Below, piece after piece: positions 18,986 through 26,991 of a stretch of 64,000 nucleotides of DNA (position 1 is its first letter; every line of letters begins with the position of its first letter). Source of the DNA: Streptomyces sp. Alt3 (GTDB lineage Bacteria; Actinomycetota; Actinomycetes; Streptomycetales; Streptomycetaceae). Below the pieces are notes generated by a model that was not told the DNA's origin, did not search any database, and worked only from the letters and a program-made list of their open reading frames with translations. The stretch is from the NCBI RefSeq assembly GCF_030719215.1, contig NZ_CP120983.1:6944001-7008000 (forward strand). The letters are read 5' to 3'. Position numbers and translations under genes: made by a program.

Positions 18986-19082
18986 GCCACTCATGGTGTT
19001 CGTCTGGCTCTGGGTCGCCGTCCCGTTCGCCTACGGACTGTACGAGCTCGCCCGTAAGGCCACCCAGCTCTTCACCGGCTGA
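18966..19082 (+). CDS. Small membrane subunit associated with the MFS transporter
   Basis: A 38-residue peptide, MSTSSRKPLMVFVWLWVAVP and onward, read from GTG 18966. It has one membrane span (VFVWLWVAVPFAYGLYELA) with basic residues before it. A strong ribosome-binding site GGAAGGGAG (18953-18961) lies inside the end of the transporter gene, which it overlaps by 20 bases in another frame. Short proteins downstream of OFA-type transporters are annotated in other Streptomyces as MFS small subunits, from memory; the overlap and the ribosome-binding site support a real gene. A perfect terminator follows after 17 bases. Confidence 0.8.
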   Translation: MSTSSRKPLMVFVWLWVAVPFAYGLYELARKATQLFTG

Positions 19083-19099
19083 GATCCGCCCAGCACGAA

Positions 19100-19133
19100 A
19101 GAACCCCCGGTCGTCGAAACGACCGGGGGTTCT
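19100..19133. terminator. Bidirectional terminator between MFS operon and tRNA cluster
   Basis: A perfect 15-bp stem (19100-19114 with 19119-19133) with a CGAA tetraloop. It ends transcription of the plus-strand transporter genes and of the minus-strand tRNA cluster; seen from either strand one arm starts AGAACCCCCGG. Confidence 0.93.
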
Positions 19134-19139
19134 TGACGG

Positions 19140-19211
19140 TGCGCGATACTGGGATTGAACCAGTGACCTCTTCCGTGTCAGGGAAGCGCTCTCCCGCTGA
19201 GCTAATCGCGC
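19140..19211 (-). tRNA. tRNA-Val (GAC), copy 1
   Basis: 72 bases on the minus strand. The acceptor stem GCGCGAT/ATCGCGC closes, the anticodon loop is CTGACAC (anticodon GAC), and the T loop is GGTTCAATCC. CCA is not encoded. Identical to copy 2. Confidence 0.97.
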
Positions 19212-19234
19212 AGGGTGACCCTGCGTGTACTACG

Positions 19235-19306
19235 TGCGCGATACTGGGATTGAACCAGTGACCTCTTCCGTGTCAGGGAAGCGCTCTCCCGCTGAGCTAA
19301 TCGCGC
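19235..19306 (-). tRNA. tRNA-Val (GAC), copy 2
   Basis: 72 bases, the same sequence as copy 1, 23 bases upstream of it on the minus strand. Anticodon loop CTGACAC. Confidence 0.97.
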
Positions 19307-19325
19307 GGGGATCCTTGCGGACCGG

Positions 19326-19397
19326 TGGACGATACTGGGATTGAACCAGTGACCCCTTCCGTGTCAGGGAAGTGCTCTCCCGCTGAGCTAATCGTCC
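19326..19397 (-). tRNA. tRNA-Val (GAC), copy 3 (divergent acceptor)
   Basis: 72 bases. The anticodon is again GAC, but the acceptor stem is GGACGAT/ATCGTCC and two other positions differ from copies 1 and 2 (D stem and anticodon-side), so it is a diverged duplicate. Confidence 0.96.
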
Positions 19398-19401
19398 TTG
19401 G

Positions 19402-19472
19402 AGGTGGAGACGGGATTTGAACCCGTGTAGACGGCTTTGCAGGCCGTTGCCTCGCCTCTCGGCCACTCCACC
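19402..19472 (-). tRNA. tRNA-Cys (GCA)
   Basis: 71 bases. Acceptor GGTGGAG/CTCCACC, anticodon loop CTGCAAA (GCA) and T loop GGTTCAAATCC. No encoded CCA. Confidence 0.96.
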
Positions 19473-19509
19473 AGGGATGGGGGTTCGGGAAGATCCCCCA
19501 CCTTCTGCG

Positions 19510-19582
19510 AGCGGACGACCAGGTTCGAACTGGCGACCTCAACCTTGGCAAGGTTGCGCTCTACCAACTGAGCTACGTCCGC
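19510..19582 (-). tRNA. tRNA-Gly (GCC)
   Basis: 73 bases, first in the minus-strand cluster. Acceptor GCGGACG/CGTCCGC, anticodon loop TTGCCAA (GCC), T loop AGTTCGAACCT. Transcription of all five tRNAs probably starts upstream of 19582 (higher coordinates). Confidence 0.97.
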
Positions 19583-19713
19583 TTGTCTTTCCCGGTCCGC
19601 TTGCGCGTCCCGGCGACGTGTTGAACTCTAGCGGATTCCCGGGCCAGTACAAAAACGCGTTTGCGCAGCGTGCTGCGGCAGCGCCGCCCGCCGCAGGTCA
19701 CCGGGTGCCGTCC

Positions 19714-19719
19714 TAGACT
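19714..19719 (+). promoter_or_regulatory. Likely -10 of a leaderless promoter for the chorismate-binding gene
   Basis: TAGACT ends 7 bases before the GTG at 19727; no Shine-Dalgarno sequence is present. Confidence 0.6.
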
Positions 19720-19726
19720 CGGTCAC

Positions 19727-20779
19727 GTGCACGACCTCACCCCTCTCGCCCGCTTCGGCGGCCTCGTCGCCACCGGTCTGCGGGACGTCACCAGCGATCC
19801 GGCCGCCCTCGAATCATCCGGCTTCTGGGCGGTGTCCGCCGACTTCGAGGGGCGTCTCGTCTGTGCCCGCTTCGACACCGTGCGCCCCGAGGAGGTGCCC
19901 CTCCCTGTACCCGGCGCCTGGCGCGGGCCCCAGCCCGAGGACTGGACGTCCTCGCTCGACAAGGCCGCCTACACGGCGGGCGTGCGACGGATCCGTGAAC
20001 ACATCGCGGCCGGCGATGTCTACCAGGCCAACCTCTGCCGCGTCCTGTCCGCGCCGCTGCCGGGCCCGCGGGCAGACGTGGACGCCCTCACCGCCCTGCT
20101 GGCCCGCGGCAACCCGGCCCCCTACGCGGGCACGATCCGGCTCCCGGAGCACGGCGTGGAGATCGCGACCGCTTCCCCCGAGCTCTTCCTCGCGCGCGAC
20201 GGCCGGACCGTCGAATCCGGACCGATCAAGGGGACCGGGCGCACCGAGGACGATCTGCTGGAGAAGGACCACGCGGAGAACGTGATGATCGTGGATCTGG
20301 TCCGCAACGACATCGGCAAGGTCTGCGTGCCCGGCAGCGTGAGTGTCCCCGACCTGTGCGCCGTGGAGAAGCACCCCGGACTCGTCCACCTCGTCTCCAC
20401 CGTGCGCGGGCGGCTCGCCGACGGCGTCGGGTGGCCCGAGCTGCTCACCGCCGCGTTCCCGCCCGGCTCCGTGACCGGCGCACCCAAGTCCAGCGCGCTC
20501 GGGATCATCGACGCGCTGGAGACGGCCCCGCGCGGGCCCTACTGCGGAGCGGTCGGCTGGGTGGACGCCGACCGGGGCGCCGCGGAGCTGGCCGTCGGCA
20601 TACGGACCTTCTGGATCGACCGCACGGGGTCCGCCCCCCTCCTCCGCTTCGGCACGGGGGCGGGCATCACCTGGGGCTCGGATCCGGAGCGTGAGTGGGC
20701 GGAGACCGAGCTCAAGGCATCGAGGCTGCTCGCTGTAGCGTCGGGCGACCACCAGGAAACAGGAAGGACCGCGTCATGA
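19727..20779 (+). CDS. Chorismate-binding enzyme, PabB-like (aminodeoxychorismate synthase component I)
   Basis: A 350-residue protein of the chorismate-binding family, lacking the long N-terminal domain of TrpE. Active-site motifs are in order: AGDVYQANLCRVL, ESGPIKGTGRTEDDLLEKDH, IVDLVRNDIGKVC and PGSVTGAPKSSALGIIDALE. With the class-IV aminotransferase encoded immediately downstream (ATGA overlap), it would convert chorismate to 4-amino-4-deoxychorismate and then p-aminobenzoate for folate. A glutaminase partner is not encoded here. GTG 19727 is chosen because the protein begins with conserved PLARFGG and because of the leaderless promoter. Confidence 0.87.
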   Translation: MHDLTPLARFGGLVATGLRDVTSDPAALESSGFWAVSADFEGRLVCARFDTVRPEEVPLPVPGAWRGPQPEDWTSSLDKAAYTAGVRRIREHIAAGDVYQANLCRVLSAPLPGPRADVDALTALLARGNPAPYAGTIRLPEHGVEIATASPELFLARDGRTVESGPIKGTGRTEDDLLEKDHAENVMIVDLVRNDIGKVCVPGSVSVPDLCAVEKHPGLVHLVSTVRGRLADGVGWPELLTAAFPPGSVTGAPKSSALGIIDALETAPRGPYCGAVGWVDADRGAAELAVGIRTFWIDRTGSAPLLRFGTGAGITWGSDPEREWAETELKASRLLAVASGDHQETGRTAS

Positions 20780-21597
20780 GGATCTGGGTCAACGGCGGGC
20801 TGCGGGACGCCGATGACGCCCGGCTGTCGGTGCTCGACCACGGGCTGACCGTGGGCGACGGCGTCTTCGAGACGGTCCGGGTCGCCGAGGGCCGGGCCTT
20901 CGCCCTCACCCGTCACCTGGAGCGGCTGACACGCTCGGCGAGGGGGTTGGGCCTGGCCGACCCCGACCACGACGCCGTCCGCCGTGCGGTGGCGGCCGTC
21001 GTCGAGGCGAACCCCGTGGAGCTCGGACGGCTGCGGATCACTTACACCGGCGGTCTCTCACCCCTCGGCTCCGACCGTGGCGACGCCGGGCCCAGCCTGG
21101 TCGTCGCCCTGGGCGGGACGGCCCGCCGGCCCGACAGCACCGCCGTCGTCACGGTCCCCTGGACCCGCAACGAGCGTGGCGCGGTGACGGGCCTCAAGAC
21201 CACCTCGTACGCGGAGAACGTCGTCGCCCTCGCGCGCGCCCACGAGCAGGACGCCTCCGAGGCGATCTTCCCCAACACGGTCGGACAGCTCTGCGAGGGA
21301 ACCGGCTCCAACGTCTTCGTCGTCCTCGACGGCCGCATCCACACCCCTCCGATCGCCTCCGGGTGCCTCGCCGGAATCACCCGCGCGCTGACGGTGGAAT
21401 GGACGGGCGCCCAGGAGACCGAGCTTCCGCTCGACGTGCTCGAACGGGCCGACGAGATCTTCCTGACCTCCACGCTCCGCGACATCCAGGCCGTCCACCG
21501 GATCGACGCCCGGGAGCTGCCCGGCGCTCCCGGGCCCGTGACGGCGAAGGCCATGCGGGTCTTCGAGGAGCGCGCGGCGGGCGATCTCGACCCGTGA
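20776..21597 (+). CDS. Class-IV aminotransferase (PabC-like, aminodeoxychorismate lyase candidate)
   Basis: A 273-residue PLP enzyme of fold type IV. It shows VLDHGLTVGDGVFETVRV near the start, the likely PLP lysine in GLKTTSYAENVVAL, and the C-terminal EIFLTSTLRDIQAV. The start overlaps the stop of the upstream chorismate-binding gene (ATGA), which strongly suggests coupled function as 4-amino-4-deoxychorismate lyase giving p-aminobenzoate. Branched-chain or D-amino-acid transaminase activity cannot be excluded by sequence, since this fold is shared. Confidence 0.87.
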   Translation: MRIWVNGGLRDADDARLSVLDHGLTVGDGVFETVRVAEGRAFALTRHLERLTRSARGLGLADPDHDAVRRAVAAVVEANPVELGRLRITYTGGLSPLGSDRGDAGPSLVVALGGTARRPDSTAVVTVPWTRNERGAVTGLKTTSYAENVVALARAHEQDASEAIFPNTVGQLCEGTGSNVFVVLDGRIHTPPIASGCLAGITRALTVEWTGAQETELPLDVLERADEIFLTSTLRDIQAVHRIDARELPGAPGPVTAKAMRVFEERAAGDLDP

Positions 21598-21670
21598 GCG
21601 AGGCCCGGTCCGGAGCGCCGGAATCCGTAAAGAGGGTGACGGCCCGCCGTCCAGCGGATAGAACACCCTG

Positions 21671-22507
21671 ATGACGACGACCATCCGGCCGGCCGAGCCG
21701 GTCCAGCAAGGCGCCGACGGCGCGCGGGCACGCACGTACGACGTGTGCGACAACGGGCGGCGCGTGGGAGCCGTCGGTATCTCCACCGACCCGGCGTTCG
21801 GCCCGTCGGCGGGCATACTCCGGTCGCTCGGCATCGAGGAGGCGCACCGCCGCCGCGGGCGCGGGACCATCGCCGCCCTCGCTGCCGAGGAGGTGCTCCG
21901 CGGCTGGGGGTGCACCCAGGTCCGTCTGGTGGCTCCTGCGGACAACTCCGCGGCCCAGGCCCTGGCGGCCGTGCTGGGCTACACCGAGCGCAGCCGGAAC
22001 ATGCTGAAGACCCTGCGGCGCACCGCCCCCGCGCTGCCCCCCGGGGTCACCGGGCGCCGGATGACGGAGCGGGAGTTCGACGAGTGGGCGGCGGTCAGCG
22101 TCGGGACGTACGCGCAGAGCTGGATGGAGCGCGGTGTGCCGGAGGAGCAGGCCCGGCGCAAGTCCGAGACCGACCACGCCGCGAACCTGCCGGACGGGCC
22201 GGCCACCCCCGGTATGTACTTCCACGTCCTCGTCCACGACGGCGCCGTCGTCGGCCACGTCTGGGTTGCGCGACGTGAGGAGCCGGAAGGCCATGACCTC
22301 GGCTACGTGTTCGACGTCGAGGTGCGGGAGGGACACCGGGGACGCGGATACGGGCGGGCCCTGATGCACCTCGCCGAGGATGTCACGCTCGACGCGGGCC
22401 TCGGACTGCTCGGCCTGCACGTCTTCGCCTCCAACACCCCGGCGCTGCGCCTGTACGAGTCGCTCGGCTACGAGGTGACGCAGTACAACCTGGCCAAGGC
22501 GCTGTAG
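21671..22507 (+). CDS. Tandem GNAT N-acetyltransferase
   Basis: A 278-residue protein with two GNAT repeats. The N-terminal repeat has GIEEAHRRRGRGTIAALAAE (degenerate acetyl-CoA loop RRRGRG) and the C-terminal repeat has a full motif VEVREGHRGRGYGRALM with the terminal NTPALRLYESLGYEV. Only the second half looks fully equipped for acetyl-CoA binding. The substrate is unknown. It is 73 bases downstream of the PabC-like gene, and converges with the DsbA-like gene 17 bases away. Confidence 0.87.
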   Translation: MTTTIRPAEPVQQGADGARARTYDVCDNGRRVGAVGISTDPAFGPSAGILRSLGIEEAHRRRGRGTIAALAAEEVLRGWGCTQVRLVAPADNSAAQALAAVLGYTERSRNMLKTLRRTAPALPPGVTGRRMTEREFDEWAAVSVGTYAQSWMERGVPEEQARRKSETDHAANLPDGPATPGMYFHVLVHDGAVVGHVWVARREEPEGHDLGYVFDVEVREGHRGRGYGRALMHLAEDVTLDAGLGLLGLHVFASNTPALRLYESLGYEVTQYNLAKAL

Positions 22508-22524
22508 CGGAGCAGGGGCGCGGG

Positions 22525-23040
22525 TCAGCCCTGGCCGGCGAGCAGCCGGTCGGCGATCTCCTCGATGCGCCCCCGCAGCCCTTCCTGGCTCTTCCCGCCG
22601 TCCAGCCGCTCGTCCCCGATCACATAGGTGGGGGTACCGGTGACGCCGATCGCCTTGCCCTCGGCCTGGTCCGCGTCCACGATCAGCAGGTGCCGGCCGT
22701 CGATGAGCGCGGTGTCGAACTCCTCGGTGTCCAGACCCAGTTCGCCCGCCACCTCGATCAGCAGGGGCTCGCCCGAGCGGGCCAGATCGGCGGTCCGGGC
22801 CAGTACGGCCTCGATGTACGGCCATCCCTTGCCCTGGACGATCGCCTCCTCGGCGGCCTGCGCCGCCGCGTAGGCGTGCTTGTGCTTCTCCAGCGGGAAG
22901 TGGCGCAGCCGGACCTCCAGCCGGTCGCCGTAGCGGGCGCGCAGCGCGTGGACGTCGGAGAGGGCCAGGTGGCAGTCGGGACACTCGAGCTCGCACCAGA
23001 CGTCGAGGACGACCGGCGCTGCGGAGGAGGAATCGCTCAT
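22525..23040 (-). CDS. DsbA-family (FrnE-like) thioredoxin-fold oxidoreductase
   Basis: A 171-residue protein with a thioredoxin-like fold. The redox motif is CPDC near residue 19 (CELECPDCHLALSDVHALR) and the cis-Pro loop is GVTGTPTYVIGDERLDG near the C terminus. There is no signal peptide, so it is cytoplasmic, as expected for FrnE-like proteins. Its substrate cannot be inferred. The ATG at 23040 has a weak upstream signal; an in-frame extension upstream is unlikely because the fold starts directly after this Met. Confidence 0.87.
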   Translation of the reverse strand: MSDSSSAAPVVLDVWCELECPDCHLALSDVHALRARYGDRLEVRLRHFPLEKHKHAYAAAQAAEEAIVQGKGWPYIEAVLARTADLARSGEPLLIEVAGELGLDTEEFDTALIDGRHLLIVDADQAEGKAIGVTGTPTYVIGDERLDGGKSQEGLRGRIEEIADRLLAGQG

Positions 23041-23194
23041 GCGGCCAGTCTTCCAGGCCGGACCTGCGCCTCCCAATCGGGACCTGGGGAGGAGCGCGGC
23101 CCTGAAAAGTCCCTGATGTGGCCCGGCACCGTGGCTCCCGAGGCGGTGACCGGTGCAGGATGGAAGGGACGTATCCCGATCCACGGAGGTTCCG

Positions 23195-23647
23195 ATGCTT
23201 GCCGAGACCATCTGTTCCGCGGTGTCGGCGGCCGGTCTCGGCATCGCCGCGATCACCGCGTACCGGAAGCGGTTCCTGACGGCGACACGTGTCCTCGCCT
23301 ATTCGCTGGTGCCTGTCGGTCTGGTGATGACGGGTGTCGTCCAGTGGGCGTCGGACATCGCGTTCAAGCCGAGCGTCTGGATCGGCTTCGGCCTGCTGGC
23401 CGCGGCCTGGCTGCTCTTCATGACGACGCGAGCCGTGGAGCGGCGCAGCGGTTCGACCCGCAAGGAGCGCAGGGCCGCGAAGGCCGCCGGGAGCCGGGGC
23501 GCGGTGGCGCCGGCCTCCGCGTCGCCCCCGCTGACCTCCGGAGCCGGAGCGGCTGCCCCGCAGGGGCAGCCGAAGAAGAAGCAGGGAGCCGCGCCCGGCG
23601 ACGACTTCAGCGACATCGAGGCCATCCTGAAGAAGCACGGGATCTGA
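23195..23647 (+). CDS. Membrane protein with two or three N-terminal spans and a charged tail
   Basis: A 150-residue protein I cannot assign to a named function. Hydrophobic segments lie at about residues 5-20, 33-52 and 62-76 (SVWIGFGLLAAAWLLF). The tail is basic and Ala/Pro/Gly-rich and ends with a short acidic helix (DDFSDIEAILKKHGI) that may dock a partner. The ribosome-binding site CGGAGGT (23182-23188) fixes ATG 23195. It is divergent from the DsbA-like gene. Confidence 0.7.
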   Translation: MLAETICSAVSAAGLGIAAITAYRKRFLTATRVLAYSLVPVGLVMTGVVQWASDIAFKPSVWIGFGLLAAAWLLFMTTRAVERRSGSTRKERRAAKAAGSRGAVAPASASPPLTSGAGAAAPQGQPKKKQGAAPGDDFSDIEAILKKHGI

Positions 23648-23830
23648 CGGAGGGCTCGGGGTCACGCTGCCGCGTCGTCGGGTGAGGAGGACCGGGGTGG
23701 CCATTGGGTGGTGAATCGATTCATCCACGTATGAGCCACTCGGGTCTTCGTCGAGGTCCCACGGCTCGGTATATTCGGGTTGCATCGCGCCGATCTTGAC
23801 GGTATCCCGAAGATCCGGTTAGCGTGCGAA

Positions 23831-23852
23831 CGGATTGAAACAATTCAATCCG
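23831..23852. promoter_or_regulatory. Palindromic LacI-type operator upstream of the LacI gene
   Basis: A perfect inverted repeat with 9-bp arms (CGGATTGAA and TTCAATCCG) around a 4-base centre ACAA, about 106 bases before the regulator start. Symmetry, size and position suggest autoregulation. A related half-site occurs before the sugar ABC operon. Confidence 0.65.
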
Positions 23853-23957
23853 ACGGGGCGCGGTCCGGGCGGAAACGTGTACGGACCACGTCGGGCGTCC
23901 GTGGGCGGACCAGCGGCCAGGCGCGCGACTGCGACAGACATCAGTGGGGCAGGGCAA

Positions 23958-24977
23958 GTGGGTCGTGTGGCAGGGATCAAGGACGTGGCCCGGCAGGCCG
24001 GAGTCTCGGTGGGCACGGTCTCCAATGTGATCAACCGCCCCGAGGCGGTGCTTCCCGACACCCGGGCCCGTGTACTGGCGGCGATCGAGGACCTGGGGTA
24101 CGTACGCAGCGAATCCGCCCGCCAGCTCAGGGCGGGGCGCAGCCGCATCATGGCACTGCTCGTGCTGGACATGGGCAACCCGTTCTTCGTCGACATCGCC
24201 CGCGGCGCCGAGCGCGCGGCCCGGGACGCCGGTCTCGGCGTGATGGTCTGCAACAGCGGCCAGAGCCCGGAGGAGGAGGCCGAGTACCTCGGGCTCTTCG
24301 CCGAGCAACGGGTCTGCGGGGTGCTGGTCACCCCGGCCGACGCCGACGGCGGCAACCTCGAGGCATTCGCCCGCCACCGGATCCCGTACGTGCTGGTCGA
24401 CCGGGTGGCGGCGTCCACCGACAGCTGCGCCGTCTCCGTGGACGACGTGCGGGGCGGCACGCTCGCCGTCGGGCATCTCGTCCAGGCGGGCCACCGCTCG
24501 GTCGCCTACGTGAGCGGGCCCGGCGACCTGCATCAGATCAGGGACCGCCGCGAGGGTGCCCTGGCGGCCCTCGCCGAGGCGGGGCTCGGCCCCGAGGCGC
24601 TCGTCGAGATCCCCTCCGACCGTCTGGACGTGGCTGCGGGCCGCGATGCCGGGGCCAGGCTGCTCGGCCTCGTCCCCCGGCCGACCGCGGTGTTCTGCGC
24701 CAACGACCTGCTGGCCCTCGGCGTCCTGCAGTCGCTGTACGCGGCGGGTGTGCGGGTGCCGCAGGACGTCGCCATCGTCGGCTACGACGACATCGAGTTC
24801 GCCGCGGCCGCCGCCGTACCCCTCACCTCGGTCCGGCAGCCCGCCGTGGTGATGGGCAGGATGGCGGCCGAGCTCCTCCTGGAGGAGGCGGACGACGAGA
24901 ACGGCAGCCACCGGCACCGGAGCGTGGTCCTCCAGCCGGAGCTCGTCGTACGCGCCTCCAGCGCCGCCCCGCGATGA
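23958..24977 (+). CDS. LacI-family transcriptional regulator
   Basis: A 339-residue regulator. The N-terminal helix-turn-helix is IKDVARQAGVSVGTVSNVIN and the hinge ARQLRAGRSR follows. The periplasmic-binding-protein-like sensor domain covers residues about 60-335 (NPFFVDIARGAERAARDAG; GYDDIEFAAAAAVPLTSVRQ). The GTG at 23958 is chosen because the DNA-binding helix begins at residue 5, as usual. A palindromic operator lies upstream, and the likely target is the sugar ABC operon at 27.9-34.5 kb, which shares an operator-like element. The effector is unknown; rhamnose or a rhamnogalacturonan fragment would fit the proposed target. Confidence 0.9.
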   Translation: MGRVAGIKDVARQAGVSVGTVSNVINRPEAVLPDTRARVLAAIEDLGYVRSESARQLRAGRSRIMALLVLDMGNPFFVDIARGAERAARDAGLGVMVCNSGQSPEEEAEYLGLFAEQRVCGVLVTPADADGGNLEAFARHRIPYVLVDRVAASTDSCAVSVDDVRGGTLAVGHLVQAGHRSVAYVSGPGDLHQIRDRREGALAALAEAGLGPEALVEIPSDRLDVAAGRDAGARLLGLVPRPTAVFCANDLLALGVLQSLYAAGVRVPQDVAIVGYDDIEFAAAAAVPLTSVRQPAVVMGRMAAELLLEEADDENGSHRHRSVVLQPELVVRASSAAPR

Positions 24978-25007
24978 CTTCGCGGGCCCGGCGTCACGGG
25001 CCTGGAA

Positions 25008-25060
25008 TCTCCGGTCCGACGTCGGCCGCCTGAGCTCTCCGGTCCGACATCGCCGGCCTG
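25008..25060 (+). repeat. Two 25-bp imperfect direct repeats after the LacI gene
   Basis: Units at 25008-25032 and 25036-25060 match at 22 of 25 positions, sharing TCTCCGGTCCGAC at their left ends. A third partial copy (GCAGGTCCGAC) follows at about 25068-25077. The function is unknown. Confidence 0.8.
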
Positions 25061-25233
25061 TACATCGCAGGTCCGACCGGCTCGCTCCGGCCGACGGGAG
25101 GCGTGCGGAGCGAACGCGTGCGGGGGCTTCGGACGGGGGAGCGAATCCTTGCGACCCGGAGCGGGTGAACTACCCCTGCCAAGGGCTTCGTTGATCGCCA
25201 ACAGGGGCAACTCTGCGTCATGATCGCTACGAG

Positions 25234-25389
25234 ATGGTGGACACCTCCCGGGGCGACGCCCCCGCATCCCCTGCCGAAGAGCCGCGTGGCTGCCTCTTCG
25301 CGCTTTCCCAGCCGCCGCTGATGATCTTCCTGACGGTGGTCGGCGGCCTGCTGCTGATGGCCGCCCTGCACGATCTCTTCCTCCTGTGA
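25234..25389 (+). CDS. Small membrane protein of unknown function
   Basis: A 51-residue peptide read from ATG 25234. The N-terminal half is soluble (VDTSRGDAPASPAEEPRG) and the C-terminal half is a single hydrophobic span (PPLMIFLTVVGGLLLMAALH). The layout of a polar head with one clear transmembrane helix is typical of short Streptomyces membrane proteins. No good ribosome-binding site is visible, so confidence is moderate. It lies between the LacI regulator and a convergent CGNR gene. Confidence 0.5.
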   Translation: MVDTSRGDAPASPAEEPRGCLFALSQPPLMIFLTVVGGLLLMAALHDLFLL

Positions 25390-25491
25390 GCGGCCGGCCT
25401 CCCGCGGGCGGCCGCCGGGCCCGGACGCCCGCCGCCCCGCAGGGCCGGCCCCCTCCCGACGGTGGACAGCGGTCACGGGGTCCGAGGCCGG

Positions 25492-26049
25492 TCAGCCTGC
25501 CGCTTCCCGGCGCCTGGCACGGTAGGCGGCGACGTGGAGCCGGTTGCCGCAGGTGCGGCTGGAGCAGTAGCGGCGGGAGCGGTTGCGCGACAGGTCGACG
25601 AAGGCGTCCCGGCAGTCCGGGGCCTCGCATCGCCGCAGCCGGTCCTGCTCTCCCGCCACGACGATGAAGGCCAGGGCCATCCCGCAGTCGGCCGCGAGAT
25701 GGTCCGCGACGGAGGCGTCCGGCGCGAAGTAGTGGATGTGCCAGTCATAGCCATCGTGGTCCGTGAGCTGCGGCGTGGTGCCGGCCTCGGCCACCAGGGC
25801 GTTGACCAGGTCGGCGGCGGTGCGGGCGTCGGACGCCGCGAATATCTCGGCGAACCGGCTCCGGACGTCCAGCACGGCTTGCAGGTCCTTGTCGCCGAGG
25901 GCCCCCACACCGCTGATGTGGTGGCGTTCCGCGAAGGCATACAGCGCGGTCAGTTCCGCGAGCCCGTCGCCCGAACCCTCCTCGGGTGCGGTGTTCACCA
26001 GATCGACCACCACGTCGAGGGCGATGCGGGTGTCGTGAGGGATCAGCAC
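25492..26049 (-). CDS. CGNR zinc-finger protein with ABATE-type N-terminal domain
   Basis: A 185-residue putative transcription factor. The C-terminal CGNR zinc finger contains RRCEAPDCRDAFVDLS and RRYCSSRTCGNRLHVAAYRA, with four Cys to hold zinc and the signature CGNR. The N-terminal 110 residues match the ABATE-type domain (TRIALDVVVDLVNT). The GTG start at 26049 has AGGGAG just upstream. CGNR proteins are usually assigned as DNA-binding regulators; the target is unknown. Confidence 0.88.
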   Translation of the reverse strand: MLIPHDTRIALDVVVDLVNTAPEEGSGDGLAELTALYAFAERHHISGVGALGDKDLQAVLDVRSRFAEIFAASDARTAADLVNALVAEAGTTPQLTDHDGYDWHIHYFAPDASVADHLAADCGMALAFIVVAGEQDRLRRCEAPDCRDAFVDLSRNRSRRYCSSRTCGNRLHVAAYRARRREAAG

Positions 26050-26500
26050 GTTTCGCTCCCTGGCCTCCGGCGGACGGGCGTCCGCCGATGCCGGCTGACT
26101 CTACTGGCTCGGCGGAGGCGCGCAGGGCCCGGTGCGGGCCCCGTGGGGGAGGGGAGTCCATTTCCCGGCGGGCCCGCACCGCCGGAGCCTGGGGAGGCTC
26201 CTGGTGGCTCTGGAGGGCCTTCGGGAGGGAGACGCGGGGTGCGGGAGGTGGATGATGCGGATGTGGCGACGGCGCTCGCCGCCCGGCGTCGTCAGCCGCT
26301 GCCCGGACCCCGCAGCGTCCCGCGCTGTCCGGGCCCCGCGTCCCGTCTGCGCGTCCAGGCCCCACCGCCCGCCGTGCGCACACACCCGCGCCGCCGCCGC
26401 GGTGGGTTCCGCGGCGACGGCGCCGGTGTGTGCCCTATGAGGTTGTCCGCGTGACGCCGTCTCCCCGAGTCGGACGGCGTCGCGCAGCTCTCGGCCTGGC
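26050..26500. other. Gap between CGNR gene and ssgB
   Basis: 451 bases with no gene I can confidently support. A 62-codon Arg/Pro-rich frame at 26252-26440 has a good ribosome-binding site (GGAGGT, 26244-26249) but an unconvincing composition. The region contains the CGNR promoter on the minus strand. Confidence 0.4.
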
Positions 26501-26914
26501 TCAGCTCTCGGCCAGGATGTGTGAGAGCTCCGTATCGAGGTCGAAGTGACGATGCTCGGTGCCGGGCGGTACCGCGGCGTCGGTCCTCTTCAGGAACGAC
26601 TCCAGGGCCCTTGCCGGGGCTTCCAGCAGGGCTTCGCCCTCCGGGGAGCTCAGTGCGATGCAGACGACGCCTTGGCCGTGACTTCGAGATGGCCAGACGC
26701 GGACGTCTCCGGTGCCGGTGGGCCGGTGCAGCCCCTCGGCAAGGAGGTCACGGGCGAAAACCCATTCGACCGTCTCCTCCGCTCCGGTGTGGAAGGTGGC
26801 GTGCACGGCATAGGGATCGGCCGTGTCATACCGCAGGCCCGCGGGTACAGGCAGTGAGGACTCGCTCGACACAACGAGGCGCAGGTGCAGCTCGCAGCTG
26901 ACCGTGGTGTTCAT
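26501..26914 (-). CDS. ssgB: Sporulation-specific cell division protein SsgB
   Basis: A 137-residue SsgA-like protein that I recognise as SsgB: the start MNTTVSCELHLRLVVSSESS and the ending ELSHILAES are essentially invariant in Streptomyces. SsgB recruits FtsZ to future septum sites in sporulating aerial hyphae, together with SsgA. The start at 26914 gives the standard length. In S. coelicolor ssgB depends on the sporulation sigma factor SigH (from memory). Upstream on this strand there is GTTTAC and a 15-base palindrome (26977-26991) that may be part of its promoter. Confidence 0.97.
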   Translation of the reverse strand: MNTTVSCELHLRLVVSSESSLPVPAGLRYDTADPYAVHATFHTGAEETVEWVFARDLLAEGLHRPTGTGDVRVWPSRSHGQGVVCIALSSPEGEALLEAPARALESFLKRTDAAVPPGTEHRHFDLDTELSHILAES

Positions 26915-26976
26915 AAGCGCCAGGGCCTTTCGCTCAGTGTGCGCTCGGGGATTCGCACGTCGGCGAAATCGACATG

Positions 26977-26991
26977 CCACCTACGGTGGCG
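26977..26991. promoter_or_regulatory. Short palindrome upstream of ssgB
   Basis: GCCACC and GGTGGC arms separated by TAC, 63 bases upstream of the ssgB start. On the minus strand GTTTAC lies just before it, reminiscent of a SigH-type -35 element. A regulator-binding role is speculative. Confidence 0.4.

Noticed and set aside
26252-26440. 62-codon frame with good ribosome-binding site between the CGNR gene and ssgB
   Set aside because: The product is Arg/Pro/Ala-rich with no hydrophobic segment, motif or recognisable family, and overlapping open frames are common in GC-rich DNA.
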